A DNA stretch of 38,882 nt from WSXY01 sp038325105 (GCA_038325105.1 JBBQIR010000014.1:1-38882); one strand, 5' to 3'. Positions 7,704 to 16,232 are shown, counted from the stretch's first letter. Notes: generated from the letters alone by a model not told the origin. Numbers and translations are program-made.

Positions 7704-9188
7704 CTAACCGTCAAGCGGCAGGCTTGCCGTGGCCTCCGCCCCAAGGCCGAGGAACCCTCCGTGCAGCAATCGGAAGTGCGCGGCGGCGGCGATCATCGCG
7801 GCGTTGTCGGTGCAGAGCGTCAGCGGAGGGACCGAGAGATGCACGCCGTTGTCGGCGAGTGCACTCCGAAGCGCCTCACGAAGCGACGCATTAGCAGCCA
7901 CGCCGCCGCCGAGACAGAAGTGCCTCACACCGTACTCCCGAGCGGCCCGAACCGCCTTCGCAACCTGCACGTCGACCACCGCACTCTGGAACGACGCGGC
8001 GATATCGGGCACGTTCAGCGCTCGGCCAGCCTCTCGCTCGCGCTTCACGTAGATGCTCACCGCAGTCTTCAGACCCGAGAGCGAGAAATCGTAGTCGCCC
8101 GAGTGGAGCATCGCGCGGGGGAACGGAATCGCTGCAGGATCTCCCTGGCTCGCGAGGCGAGAGATCTCAGGTCCGCCCGGGTACTCGAGTCCGAGCAGCT
8201 TGGCCACCTTGTCGAACGCCTCACCCGCCGCATCATCGAGCGTCGATCCGAGCGTGTGGTACTCCCCCCATGCGGGGACGTGCACGAGCGACGTGTGCCC
8301 GCCCGAGACGACAAGCGCGACGAGCGGCGGCTCGAGATCCGGGTCGGCAAGCTTGCTCGCGAAGATGTGACCCTCAAGATGGTTCACGCCCACAAGGGGC
8401 AGCCCCGTCCCGAGCGACAGACCCTTCGCGTACGCGACGCCCACAACGAGTGCCCCGATCAGCCCCGGACCGTACGTCACCGCGAGCGCGTCCAGATCCG
8501 AGAAGTCGACACCCGCCCGCTCCAGCGCTTCGTCGACCACGCCCACGATCGCCTCGGTATGCTTGCGCGACGCAATCTCCGGGACGACACCGCCGAACCG
8601 CGCGTGGAAGTCCACCTGCGTGGCAACGACGCTCGACAGCACCTCAGAGCCCCCGCGCATCACCGATGCGGCGGTCTCGTCGCACGATGTCTCAATCGCG
8701 AGCACCAGGTCTTCGCCGCGCGTGGCCGCGAGTATCGCCGCTGGCCTGGCCGTATCCGCCCACATGATCACCGCGTCCTCGCCCGTGCCGTCGTAGTAGC
8801 GCGGCCGGACGCCGGCCTCCTCGAACCCGAGTGCGGAGTAGAGCGCGATGGCGGCCTCGTTTCCCGCGCGCACCTCGAGCGTCATCCGGCCGACGCCGCG
8901 GCGTGATGCCTTTCCCGCGAGCACGAGCATGAGTTCGCGCGCGGTTCCCGTCCGGCGGGCGTCAGGTGCGACCGCGAGGTCCATCACGTGTGCGCCGTCG
9001 GGCGCGAACATCGCACCCGCAAAGCCGATGACGTTATCGCCGTCCTCGGCCACGAACCACACGCGGTCCTCGACGCGGCTGAGCTCGTCGACGAAGAGCC
9101 CCCGGGACCACGGCGAGTGGAATGATGCCGTTTCAATGCGCAGGACCGCGTCGAGATCGGCATCCGTCATGCGGCGAATGGCGCTCAC
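7704..9188 (-). CDS. tsaD: Fused RimI N-acetyltransferase and TsaD tRNA t6A synthase subunit
   Basis: One uninterrupted 494-residue frame joins two enzymes. Residues 1-147 are a GNAT acetyltransferase of the RimI type (acetylates the N-terminus of ribosomal protein S18 in E. coli). It has the acetyl-CoA loop RRTGTA at 78-83, and E105 and Y117 match the catalytic pair of Salmonella RimI. Residues about 160-494 are TsaD/Gcp, which with TsaB and TsaE moves threonylcarbamoyl to A37 of ANN-decoding tRNAs. It has IETSCDETAAS at 165-175, the metal site HLEGH at 270-274, GGGVAANASLR near 427-437, and a metal Asp at D461 in CTDNAAM. The linker is only about a dozen residues. The GTG start overlaps the tsaB stop as GTGA. 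Each half is full length. Confidence 0.95.
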   Translation of the reverse strand: MSAIRRMTDADLDAVLRIETASFHSPWSRGLFVDELSRVEDRVWFVAEDGDNVIGFAGAMFAPDGAHVMDLAVAPDARRTGTARELMLVLAGKASRRGVGRMTLEVRAGNEAAIALYSALGFEEAGVRPRYYDGTGEDAVIMWADTARPAAILAATRGEDLVLAIETSCDETAASVMRGGSEVLSSVVATQVDFHARFGGVVPEIASRKHTEAIVGVVDEALERAGVDFSDLDALAVTYGPGLIGALVVGVAYAKGLSLGTGLPLVGVNHLEGHIFASKLADPDLEPPLVALVVSGGHTSLVHVPAWGEYHTLGSTLDDAAGEAFDKVAKLLGLEYPGGPEISRLASQGDPAAIPFPRAMLHSGDYDFSLSGLKTAVSIYVKREREAGRALNVPDIAASFQSAVVDVQVAKAVRAAREYGVRHFCLGGGVAANASLREALRSALADNGVHLSVPPLTLCTDNAAMIAAAAHFRLLHGGFLGLGAEATASLPLDG

Positions 9189-9985
9189 GACACACCACGG
9201 CCCGGACCGGCGACACCGTTGACTGGCCCCACTCCAAGGCGGCGCTCCTCGGCCTCCTCGGCATCGGATAGCCGCGTGTAGACCGGCAGAAGTACGCCGG
9301 GGTGCACGATGAGCGCGCCGGGATCGACGAGGGCCGTCTTAAGCGCCGGCTCGTCGCGCTCCGATAGTGCGGCAGCGATCGTCGATGCGCCCGTGGGTGT
9401 CCAAAGCGTGTCGTCTGCAAGCTCCGCGCGGTCGCCGAGCGCCGAGCGGAACGCGTCCGAGTACTTCGCGAGACCGTTGCCGGCGAGAATCGTCGGGGCC
9501 TCATCGAGTGCCGCCCACTCGGCTGCAGCAGCTGTCGGCTTCGCGACACGGTACCCGCCGAGACGCTCGCAGCGTCCACCCCCGCAGCGGAACAGGCAGG
9601 GGTAGACCTCGCCGCGCATCGCGTCACCAACGATTCCCACGATCGCCTCGCGGTTCGCAAACCGCCACGCGACGGCGTCGAGCGTCCCGAGGCCAGTGAG
9701 CGGCACGCCAAGACCATGCGCGAGCCCCTTCGCCGAGGCAACCGCTATGCGCACGCCGGTGAAGGAGCCGGGCCCGCGCCCGACCGCGACGACCGAGATC
9801 TCGTCGCGAGCCACACCGGCGGACTGCAGCAGTTGCTCGACAGCCGGCAACAGAGTGCCAAGTGCGGCGCGCGGAGCCGAAAAGTCCACCGCGGCGACCA
9901 TGGTCAGCGAGCCGTCGTCGCCAATCTCTGCGAGTCCGATCGCCACGTGCTCGGTCGCAGCGTCGAATGCCACGATGTACCTCAC
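9185..9985 (-). CDS. tsaB: tRNA t6A biosynthesis dimerisation subunit TsaB
   Basis: A 266-residue ASKHA-fold protein that pairs with TsaD and is needed for threonylcarbamoyl transfer to tRNA. The N-terminus reads YIVAFDAATEHVAIGL, and the family hallmark VGRGPGSFTGVRIA follows at about residues 68-81. It lacks the HxxxH metal motif of TsaD, as expected. I chose the GTG at 9985, not the longer frame to 10018, because it overlaps the tsaE stop as GTGA and the family starts with 'iLaiDta' at this point. Its own stop overlaps the rimI-tsaD start the same way, so the three t6A genes should be translationally coupled. TsaC/Sua5, the first enzyme of the pathway, is not in the window. Confidence 0.95.
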   Translation of the reverse strand: MRYIVAFDAATEHVAIGLAEIGDDGSLTMVAAVDFSAPRAALGTLLPAVEQLLQSAGVARDEISVVAVGRGPGSFTGVRIAVASAKGLAHGLGVPLTGLGTLDAVAWRFANREAIVGIVGDAMRGEVYPCLFRCGGGRCERLGGYRVAKPTAAAAEWAALDEAPTILAGNGLAKYSDAFRSALGDRAELADDTLWTPTGASTIAAALSERDEPALKTALVDPGALIVHPGVLLPVYTRLSDAEEAEERRLGVGPVNGVAGPGRGVS

Positions 9986-10464
9986 GGGGACACATCCGTC
10001 TCGACCGCGCGTGCCCACGTCTGTGCGAGCGCCTCGGCACGGGGGCCCGACGGTCGCACAACGAGCAGCCGCGCCTCGTCATCGCCGAGGAGGATCTCGA
10101 CGGAGAGGTGGTCATCCGGCAGTGCCGCGGGGAACCGCTCGCCCCACTCGATGAACGACGCGCCACCCGCCTCGGTCGTGCCGAAGAAATCGATGTCATC
10201 GAGTTCCTCGGCACGCTGCAGGCGATACAGGTCGAAGTGATAGAGCTCGAGACGCCCGTGGTGCTCGAGCATGATGTTGAACGTAGGACTCGTGATGGTC
10301 TCGGCCACTCCAAGCCCGACTGCGGCGCCTTTCACAAGGCATGTCTTGCCCGCACCAAGGTCGCCGGTTAGCGAAATGACATCCCCGGCCTCAAGTATGC
10401 CCCCGAGTAGCTCCCCGGCTCGTCTCGTGGAGGCTTCGGTCAGCGAGACGATCTCGCGCGCCAT
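9982..10464 (-). CDS. tsaE: tRNA t6A biosynthesis ATPase TsaE
   Basis: A 160-residue P-loop ATPase that drives turnover of the TsaB-TsaD complex in bacteria. The Walker A motif GDLGAGKT is at residues 34-41, followed by the family signature SPTFNIML near 58-65 and LYHFDLYRL near 74-82, and a WGERF motif near 107. Length is close to the family's 150-160. The ATG overlaps the stop of the upstream uracil-DNA glycosylase gene (ATGA), and its stop overlaps the tsaB start (GTGA). Its position ahead of tsaB and tsaD is a widespread bacterial order. Confidence 0.96.
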   Translation of the reverse strand: MAREIVSLTEASTRRAGELLGGILEAGDVISLTGDLGAGKTCLVKGAAVGLGVAETITSPTFNIMLEHHGRLELYHFDLYRLQRAEELDDIDFFGTTEAGGASFIEWGERFPAALPDDHLSVEILLGDDEARLLVVRPSGPRAEALAQTWARAVETDVSP

Positions 10465-11144
10465 CAGAGGTGCACCTCTTGATCGGGACTATGCGGTTCC
10501 GCGGCGCGATGCTGCCCCACTGTGTGCGGCCCTTCGCCTGTCGCCCGATCGAGGACACTCCGCAGGCGCGCGAAGTCCTCAAAGAGGTACTGTTTCTTGT
10601 CGGGCGAGTAAAGCGCCGCAGCGGGGTGGAAGATGGGCACGACCTGACGACCATCGACGTGATAGAGCTTCCCGCGAAGCTGCGTGATGCCTGTCTCGGT
10701 GCCGAGAAGGTACTTAGTTGAGAAGTTGCCGAGCGTTGCGATCACCACCGGGTCGATGACCCTGACCTGCTCGGCCAGGAAGGGCGTGCACGTTGCGATC
10801 TCTGCCGGCTGCGGGTCGCGATTACCGGGCGGCCGACACTTGAGCACGTTGGCGATGAACACCTGCGAGCGGTCGAGTCCGATGCTCGCCAGAAGCTCGT
10901 CCAGTAGCTTGCCGGCAGCTCCCACAAAGGGTTCGCCGTTAAGGTCCTCGTTGCGGCCAGGCGCTTCACCGATGAACAGAAGGCGTGCATGCGGGTCACC
11001 GACACCGAATACGAGCATGTTGCGCGTGTCGCCGAGAGGACACCGATGACAGTCGCCAATGTGCGCCTTGAGCGACGACAAGTCGACGCACGCGACAGCA
11101 TGCGCCTCCCCTGCAAGCGCCCCATGGCGATCGGCAGCCGTCAT
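10464..11144 (-). CDS. Family 4-type uracil-DNA glycosylase (iron-sulfur)
   Basis: A 226-residue base-excision enzyme that removes uracil from DNA. The four cysteines expected to hold a [4Fe-4S] cluster are C32 and C35 (CHRC), C103 (LKCRPPGNRDP) and C119. The uracil-pocket motif GEAPGRNED is at residues 59-67 and the second active-site motif HPAAAL at 173-178. I start at the ATG at 11144, not the longer frame to 11405, because an AGGTGGAG site lies just upstream and the longer frame would run into the nitroreductase gene. The last 25 or so residues are polar and probably disordered. It lies ten bases after the nitroreductase stop and overlaps tsaE, so it belongs to the t6A transcript. Confidence 0.93.
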   Translation of the reverse strand: MTAADRHGALAGEAHAVACVDLSSLKAHIGDCHRCPLGDTRNMLVFGVGDPHARLLFIGEAPGRNEDLNGEPFVGAAGKLLDELLASIGLDRSQVFIANVLKCRPPGNRDPQPAEIATCTPFLAEQVRVIDPVVIATLGNFSTKYLLGTETGITQLRGKLYHVDGRQVVPIFHPAAALYSPDKKQYLFEDFARLRSVLDRATGEGPHTVGQHRAAEPHSPDQEVHL

Positions 11145-11154
11145 CTGCTCCACC

Positions 11155-11670
11155 TCAGAGCCAGGTCGTGACTTCGTCGAGCGGCCTGCGCGCAGGCTTG
11201 CCTGCGGATTCCGCTGAATGTCCGATCGGGAGCACCGCGACGGGCGAAATCGGCGATGCGATGCCAACAGCAGCCGCGACGGCCTTCTCGTCGAACGCAC
11301 CGATCCAGCATGACGCGAGACCGCGATCAACGGCTGTGAGCAAGATGTTCTCAACAGCAGCGGCCGAGTCCTGAATCGCGTAGAGGAACTCGCCACGGTC
11401 ACCATAGCGTGCGGCGCTCGGGCGCGGATCGACGCACACCACGATCACCAGCGGCGCGGCGGCGGCCCACCTCTGCTGCAACGCCGCTGCCAGCCGCTCG
11501 CGTACATCGGCGCTACGAACGACGACGAAGCGCCATGGCTGGATGTTGCCGGCGGTCGGCGCTGCGACAGCAGCCTCAAGGAGCGCGCTCACATCCTCAT
11601 CCGTGACACTCAACTTCGTGTTGAAATGCCGCACGCTGCGCCGTTTCCTGATTGCGTCGCTGAGCTCCAT
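11155..11670 (-). CDS. Nitroreductase family flavoprotein
   Basis: A 171-residue member of the FMN-dependent nitroreductase superfamily, at the short end for the family (often 165-220). The FMN phosphate-contact segment is RKRRSVRHF near residues 8-16. Then come APTAGNIQPWRFVVV (about 37-51), the DSAAAVENILLTA helix near 102-114, and GLASCWIGAF near 117-126. It ends with the family-type GHSAESAGKPARRPLDEV. The natural substrate (quinone, nitro compound or flavin) cannot be told. It is the first gene of the five-gene operon with the DNA glycosylase and t6A genes, read from the promoter at 11736-11764. Confidence 0.9.
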   Translation of the reverse strand: MELSDAIRKRRSVRHFNTKLSVTDEDVSALLEAAVAAPTAGNIQPWRFVVVRSADVRERLAAALQQRWAAAAPLVIVVCVDPRPSAARYGDRGEFLYAIQDSAAAVENILLTAVDRGLASCWIGAFDEKAVAAAVGIASPISPVAVLPIGHSAESAGKPARRPLDEVTTWL

Positions 11671-11735
11671 AGCCGTCCTTCGGACCGAGGTTGCTGAGGG
11701 CCGCGGTCCGCCAAGAAGGCTGAGACCACCCGTTC

Positions 11736-11764
11736 ATTCTAGAGAGGGTCAACTGCAGGTACAA
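11736..11764 (-). promoter_or_regulatory. Promoter of the nitroreductase-udg-tsaE-tsaB-rimI/tsaD operon
   Basis: On the minus strand, -35 TTGTAC (11759-11764), 17-base spacer, -10 TAGAAT (11736-11741, five of six). This leaves a leader of about 60 bases before the nitroreductase ATG. The -10 hexamer is the same as in the groS promoter. Confidence 0.6.
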
Positions 11765-11837
11765 CTCGACTCTCGCGCGTACTTGCAGGAAACCACAGAG
11801 TGACGGCGAAAACCGCTTTGAGGAGGTGGGCAACCTG

Positions 11838-12182
11838 ATGAATAGCAACCGACCTGACACCACCGACGAGGATATCGGCAGACGGGCGTTCCAGCTTCGC
11901 AAGGAGAAGGCAACAGAGCGCGCAATCGACCGTCTGCGCGGAGGCCTCAAGAAGAACTGGGCGGCATTCTCGGAGCACGATGTCGACGATCTCTCCTGGA
12001 TTCTCGGTGAGCTCTGGGCATTTGAGAAGCGCCTCGACTGGGAGGACTTGCACTTCAGCAAGCTCACCCTGGAAGACACGCAAGCAATCATCTTGGTCGC
12101 GCGTGAGTTGCAGGAGAACGCTCACAACAGCGTCGAGCACCTCGAGAAAGTGGGCGATATCATTCGCGCCCGTAGCGTCTAA
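11838..12182 (+). CDS. Hypothetical protein, 114 residues
   Basis: I do not recognise this family. It is acidic-basic mixed, helical-looking and soluble, with no signal peptide, membrane segment or cysteine. The N-terminal third is charged (RRAFQLRKEKATERAIDRLR), the middle is tryptophan-rich (NWAAF, LSWILGELWAFEKRLDWEDLHF), and the end has a helix with VARELQENAHNSVEHLEKV. The ATG at 11838 is preferred: AGGAGG at 11821-11826 precedes it by 11 bases, while the in-frame GTG at 11826 overlaps that site. It is the only plus-strand gene between 3.7 kb and the right edge, diverges from the nitroreductase operon, and is followed by two strong hairpins. Clear ribosome binding site and normal codon use support a real gene. 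Confidence 0.75.
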   Translation: MNSNRPDTTDEDIGRRAFQLRKEKATERAIDRLRGGLKKNWAAFSEHDVDDLSWILGELWAFEKRLDWEDLHFSKLTLEDTQAIILVARELQENAHNSVEHLEKVGDIIRARSV

Positions 12183-12204
12183 ACCCCCAAGCCGTAGTGC
12201 TTTA

Positions 12205-12242
12205 TCGACTACCCGCATCTCCTCCGAGATGCGGGTAGTCGA
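12205..12242. terminator. Strong hairpin, likely terminator of the hypothetical gene
   Basis: A perfect inverted repeat: 12205-12221 pairs with 12226-12242 (17 base pairs), loop of four bases (ctcc). The arm core is gactacccgcatct / agatgcgggtagtc. It begins 23 bases after the plus-strand stop. No U-tract follows, so termination by the hairpin alone is inferred. Confidence 0.7.
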
Positions 12243-12284
12243 ATGTTCGGAGTCCGTACGGGTGTTCCGGGGCCGGACAGCATC

Positions 12285-12328
12285 GTGAGGCGGTGCCAGA
12301 AACCCCCCGGTAGGCGGCACCGCCTCAC
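12285..12328. terminator. Second hairpin, likely terminator of the V-type ATPase operon
   Basis: A perfect 13-base inverted repeat, gtgaggcggtgcc (12285-12297) with ggcaccgcctcac (12316-12328), and an 18-base loop containing six Cs. It lies 48 bases past the stop of the minus-strand atpD gene. With the first hairpin it separates two convergent transcripts. No U-tract is visible. Confidence 0.6.
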
Positions 12329-12375
12329 ACTGTACGAGATAGGAGATCGTCCACTTCCGACGATCGCCGTGCGCC

Positions 12376-13023
12376 CTAGCGCTGCGCTTCGGCCTTCCTC
12401 TTCTCGATTTTGCGCTTGACCTTCTTGAGACGGAACAAATCCTCGCGCGCCCGCTCGTCGAGCGACTGCCGAATGTAGGCGACCTGCTCGCGCAGTTGCG
12501 GCACCGTGACCTGCTCGAGAGCGTTCACGCGCCGGTTCGTCTTCTGGATCTCTTCACCGAGACGCTTCAGCCGCGTCTCAATGTCCGCATACTCGATGAT
12601 GACATCGAGGATGCGCTCGAACTTGTCGGCCGTCTCGTCGATTCGGGACGACACGCTGGTAATCGCATATCCACGCGAGAACGAGGAGCGAACGGGGCTC
12701 TCGCCCTTCGTGACCACCGGAACCGAGACGCCCATGATCTTCGTACCGGTCATGTCGATCGTGATCTCGCCCTTTGTCGCCATCGAAGCCGATTTCACTG
12801 AGACGACACCATCGACGGACTTGGCAATCGCGAGGCTGTACTGCGCTTCCGAGGTCGTGCGCTGCAAATCGCTCGACAGCCGGAGCGTCTCGTCCATGAC
12901 GGACATGAACTCGATGAGCAGCGCGTCTCGCTTCTGCTTCAGTAGGTCCATACCTTGTTCGGCAAGCGTGATCTGCTGCTTGCGCTCAAGCAGCTCTGAT
13001 CGAGTCGGGCGAACTTCTTCCAT
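12376..13023 (-). CDS. atpD: V/A-type ATPase subunit D (central stalk)
   Basis: A 215-residue subunit that forms the rotor shaft inside the A3B3 head. It starts with the family motif PTRSELLERKQQITLAEQG and is long-helical at both ends (residues about 5-75 and 125-200), with a lysine-rich C-terminus (KKVKRKIEKRK), as expected for two antiparallel coiled-coil helices. It is the last gene of the operon, 33 bases after atpB. Length fits bacterial V-type D subunits (about 200-225). Confidence 0.95.
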   Translation of the reverse strand: MEEVRPTRSELLERKQQITLAEQGMDLLKQKRDALLIEFMSVMDETLRLSSDLQRTTSEAQYSLAIAKSVDGVVSVKSASMATKGEITIDMTGTKIMGVSVPVVTKGESPVRSSFSRGYAITSVSSRIDETADKFERILDVIIEYADIETRLKRLGEEIQKTNRRVNALEQVTVPQLREQVAYIRQSLDERAREDLFRLKKVKRKIEKRKAEAQR

Positions 13024-13056
13024 GCAGCACCTCCTCCGCTTCCCGGCCGCCTCGGC

Positions 13057-14478
13057 CTATGCCTTCGCCGCGGCTTTCTCGCCGGCAGTCGGATGGTACT
13101 TGTCGATAAACTCGCGCACGCGCTTGAGCTCGCCGATGGGAAGCTCGTACATGAGCTCCCAGCCAACCGTAAGCGTGTCCTCGATCGACCGGCCCGTGTT
13201 GCCCTGACCGATGATGTGCTTCTCAAAGCCGTCGGCGAAGTGCAGGTAGCGACGATCGGTGTCCGAGAGCGCTTCCTCGCCGACGATGGCGACGAGTCTC
13301 CGAAGGTCGCGGCCCTGTGCGTAGGCAGCGTAGAGCTGGTTCGCCACGGCGCGGTGGTCGTCACGCGTCTTGCCCTCGCCGATTCCGAGGTTCATCAGTC
13401 GAGACAGGCACGGCAGAACGTCGATCGGCGGGTAGACGCCGCGACGGTGGAGGTGCCTCGAGAGTACGATCTGACCCTCGGTGATGTACCCGGTAAGATC
13501 CGGGATGGGATGCGTGATGTCGTCGTCAGGCATCGTAAGGATCGGGAGCTGCGTGACAGAACCGATGCGGCCCTTGATGCGGCCAGCGCGCTCGTAGATG
13601 GTCGAAAGGTCGGTGTACATGTAGCCGGGATAGCCACGGCGACCCGGGACCTCTTCACGGGCGGTGGAGACCTCACGAAGCGCCTCGCAGTAGTTCGTCA
13701 TGTCCGAGAGGACAACGAGCACCTGCATGTCCTTCTCGAAGGCGAGGTACTCGGCAACCGTGAGAGCACACTTCGGGGTCAGCAGACGCTCAACGGTCGG
13801 GTCGTCGGCGAGGTTCATGAAGAACACGACTCGCTCGAGGGCTCCCGTCGTCTCGAACTGCTGCATGAAGTATGCGGCCTCGCGGTGGGTGATGCCCATC
13901 GCACCGAACACGATAGCGAACTGCTCGCCGGACACGACTCGTGCCTGGCGGATGATCTGCGCCGCAAGTTCGTTGGCGGGGAGGCCGGAGCCCGAGAAGA
14001 TCGGGAGCTTCTGGCCACGAACGAGCGTGTTCAGACCGTCGATGGCCGAGATACCGGTTTCGATGAAGTCGGCCGGTTGTTCACGGCAGTACGGGTTGAT
14101 CGGCGAACCGGTGATGTCGAGGCGCCGCTCGGGGATGATCGGTGCTCCGCCGTCGATCGGCTTACCGGTGCCGGCAAGAACACGACCGAGCAGGTCTGGA
14201 GAGACGTCGACCTTGGCCACTTCCTCGAGGAAACGGACCCGCGTTGCATCGACATCGATGCCCTGCGTGCCCTCGAAGACCTGAATGACCGCCATGTTGC
14301 CGGAAACCTCGAGCACCTGACCGCTGCGTTCGCTCTTGTCCGGCATGATGATGGCCACCATCTCGTTGTACGAGACGTCGTGGACGTTCTCAACGAACAC
14401 GAGCGGACCTGTGACATACGAGACGGTCTGATACTCGACCGACATCAGTGAGCGATCGAATGTTACTTCCAGGCTCAT
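13057..14478 (-). CDS. atpB: V/A-type ATPase subunit B (non-catalytic head)
   Basis: A 473-residue head subunit that alternates with subunit A in the hexamer and is a regulatory, non-hydrolysing partner. In place of a P-loop it has FSGSGLPANELAAQI, typical of B subunits, which lack the Walker lysine. Other hallmarks are ETGISAIDGLNTLVRGQKLP, VLSDMTNYCEALREVS, and GRRGYPGYMYTDLSTIYERAG. The ATG overlaps the atpA stop by one base (TAATG), so the two are translationally coupled. Full length. Confidence 0.98.
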   Translation of the reverse strand: MSLEVTFDRSLMSVEYQTVSYVTGPLVFVENVHDVSYNEMVAIIMPDKSERSGQVLEVSGNMAVIQVFEGTQGIDVDATRVRFLEEVAKVDVSPDLLGRVLAGTGKPIDGGAPIIPERRLDITGSPINPYCREQPADFIETGISAIDGLNTLVRGQKLPIFSGSGLPANELAAQIIRQARVVSGEQFAIVFGAMGITHREAAYFMQQFETTGALERVVFFMNLADDPTVERLLTPKCALTVAEYLAFEKDMQVLVVLSDMTNYCEALREVSTAREEVPGRRGYPGYMYTDLSTIYERAGRIKGRIGSVTQLPILTMPDDDITHPIPDLTGYITEGQIVLSRHLHRRGVYPPIDVLPCLSRLMNLGIGEGKTRDDHRAVANQLYAAYAQGRDLRRLVAIVGEEALSDTDRRYLHFADGFEKHIIGQGNTGRSIEDTLTVGWELMYELPIGELKRVREFIDKYHPTAGEKAAAKA

Positions 14479-16232
14479 TAGAGCACCTCGATTCCGGCGA
14501 TCTCGTCGGAGATCTGCGTGACCATCTCCTGCATACGCTCGATGGCACGCTCGTGGTCTGTGGTCTTGAGCGTGGAAATCTCATCACGCATCGGTATCTG
14601 CAGAATCTGCCGGAGCGACACACCTCGCGACATCGCCTGCGTGGCGGCATCGTAAAACGCGAGGATCGTCTTCAGCAGCCAGTAGGACTTCTTCGGCGGG
14701 CAGTAGGCGTCGACAGCATCGAACGCGAACTGCTGCAGGTAGTCCTCTCGGAGCATGCGAGCGACCTCGAGGATGATCTTCTCCGTCTCAGGCAGTGCAT
14801 CCGGTCCGACCAGCTGCACGATCTCCTGGAGCTCCGTTTCTTTCTGCAGGAGGAACATGGCGCGCTCGCGAACGGCGGCCCAGTCGTCTGCGACTTCCTC
14901 CTCAAACCACGGTCGCACTTGTCCGAGGAACAGCGTGTACGACTTGGTCCAGGAGATGGCCGGGAAGTGCCGGCGGTGTGCAAGTGACGTGTCGAGCGCC
15001 CAGAAGGCACCGGTCACGCGCAGGGAGTTCTGCGTCATCGGCTCGGACATGTCACCGCCAGGAGGTGATACGGCGCCGACCATCGTGACCGAGCCGGTCC
15101 GCTCGTCGCTTCCGAGCGCGGCCACGCGGCCGGAGCGCTCGTAGAACGCGGCGAGTCGGGTTGCGAGGTAGGCGGGGTAGCCTTCCTCACCGGGCATCTC
15201 CTCGAGGCGACCCGAGACTTCACGGAGCGCTTCGCCCCAACGGGACGTGGAGTCGGCCATCATAGCGACGTTGTAGCCCATGTCACGGTAGAACTCGGCA
15301 AGCGTGACACCCGTGTAGATGGATGCCTCGCGGGCCGCAACCGGCATGTTGGACGTGTTGGCTACAAGAACGGTCCGCTCCATGAGCTTCGCACCCGTAC
15401 GCGGATCTTCGAGTTCCGGGAACTCCTTGAGTACCTCGGTCATCTCATTGCCGCGCTCGCCGCAACCGACATAGATGATGATGTCGACGTCTGCCCACTT
15501 GGCCAGCGACTGCTGCGTAACCGTCTTACCGGTCCCGAATCCGCCAGGGATGATGGCGTTGCCGCCGAGAGCGATCGGAAAGAATGTGTCGAGGATGCGC
15601 ATGCCCGTAAGGAACGGGGTCATCGGATCGAGTTTGCGAGCGTAGGGACGGCCCTGACGGACAGGCCACCACTGGACCATCGTGAGCTCCCGCGAGTCAT
15701 CGAGCACTGCGACGACCTCGTCGACAGTGTACGAACCCGGGTCGACAACGCTCGTGACTTTGCCCTTCGTGCCCGGAGGAACCATGACACGGTGGAGAAC
15801 AGTCGGGCTCTCCTGGATCGTACCGAGCGTATCGCCCGCTACGACCTCTTGTCCGACCTCGACAGTCGGTGTGTACTCCCAGACCCGGGTGTGGTCGAGA
15901 GCTGCAACGACGGTGCCGCGGGCGATGAAGTCGCTTCCCGTTTGAGATGCGATCACCGGCAGCGGCCTCTGGATGCCGTCATAGATCGACGACAGCAGGC
16001 CAGGCCCGAGCTCAAGCATGAGCGGGCCTTCCGTTGACTCAACGGGCTCCCCGACCTTCAGCCCCGAGGTGTCCTCGTAGACCTGGATCGTCGCGGAGTT
16101 CCCTTCAAGCCGGATAACTTCGCCCATGAGGCCGGCTGAGCCGACCCGGACGACGTCGTACATTTTGACGCCGGTCATGCCGCCGGCCACTACGACCGGA
16201 CCCGTTATCTTGGAAAGCGTTCCGAGAATCAT
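14478..16232 (-). CDS. atpA: V/A-type ATPase catalytic subunit A
   Basis: The 584-residue ATP-hydrolysing or -synthesising head subunit. The P-loop GGFGTGKT is at residues 230-237 with K236, followed by the catalytic glutamate region GCGERGNEM (E259). The non-homologous insert typical of V-type A subunits lies at about 110-190 with VLHRVMVPPGTKGKVT. Later hallmarks are MADSTSRWGEALREVSGRL and EMPGEEGYPAYLATRLA. It overlaps the atpF stop by one base (TGATG) and atpB by one base (TAATG). The A type insert separates it clearly from F-type beta subunits. Confidence 0.99.
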   Translation of the reverse strand: MILGTLSKITGPVVVAGGMTGVKMYDVVRVGSAGLMGEVIRLEGNSATIQVYEDTSGLKVGEPVESTEGPLMLELGPGLLSSIYDGIQRPLPVIASQTGSDFIARGTVVAALDHTRVWEYTPTVEVGQEVVAGDTLGTIQESPTVLHRVMVPPGTKGKVTSVVDPGSYTVDEVVAVLDDSRELTMVQWWPVRQGRPYARKLDPMTPFLTGMRILDTFFPIALGGNAIIPGGFGTGKTVTQQSLAKWADVDIIIYVGCGERGNEMTEVLKEFPELEDPRTGAKLMERTVLVANTSNMPVAAREASIYTGVTLAEFYRDMGYNVAMMADSTSRWGEALREVSGRLEEMPGEEGYPAYLATRLAAFYERSGRVAALGSDERTGSVTMVGAVSPPGGDMSEPMTQNSLRVTGAFWALDTSLAHRRHFPAISWTKSYTLFLGQVRPWFEEEVADDWAAVRERAMFLLQKETELQEIVQLVGPDALPETEKIILEVARMLREDYLQQFAFDAVDAYCPPKKSYWLLKTILAFYDAATQAMSRGVSLRQILQIPMRDEISTLKTTDHERAIERMQEMVTQISDEIAGIEVL

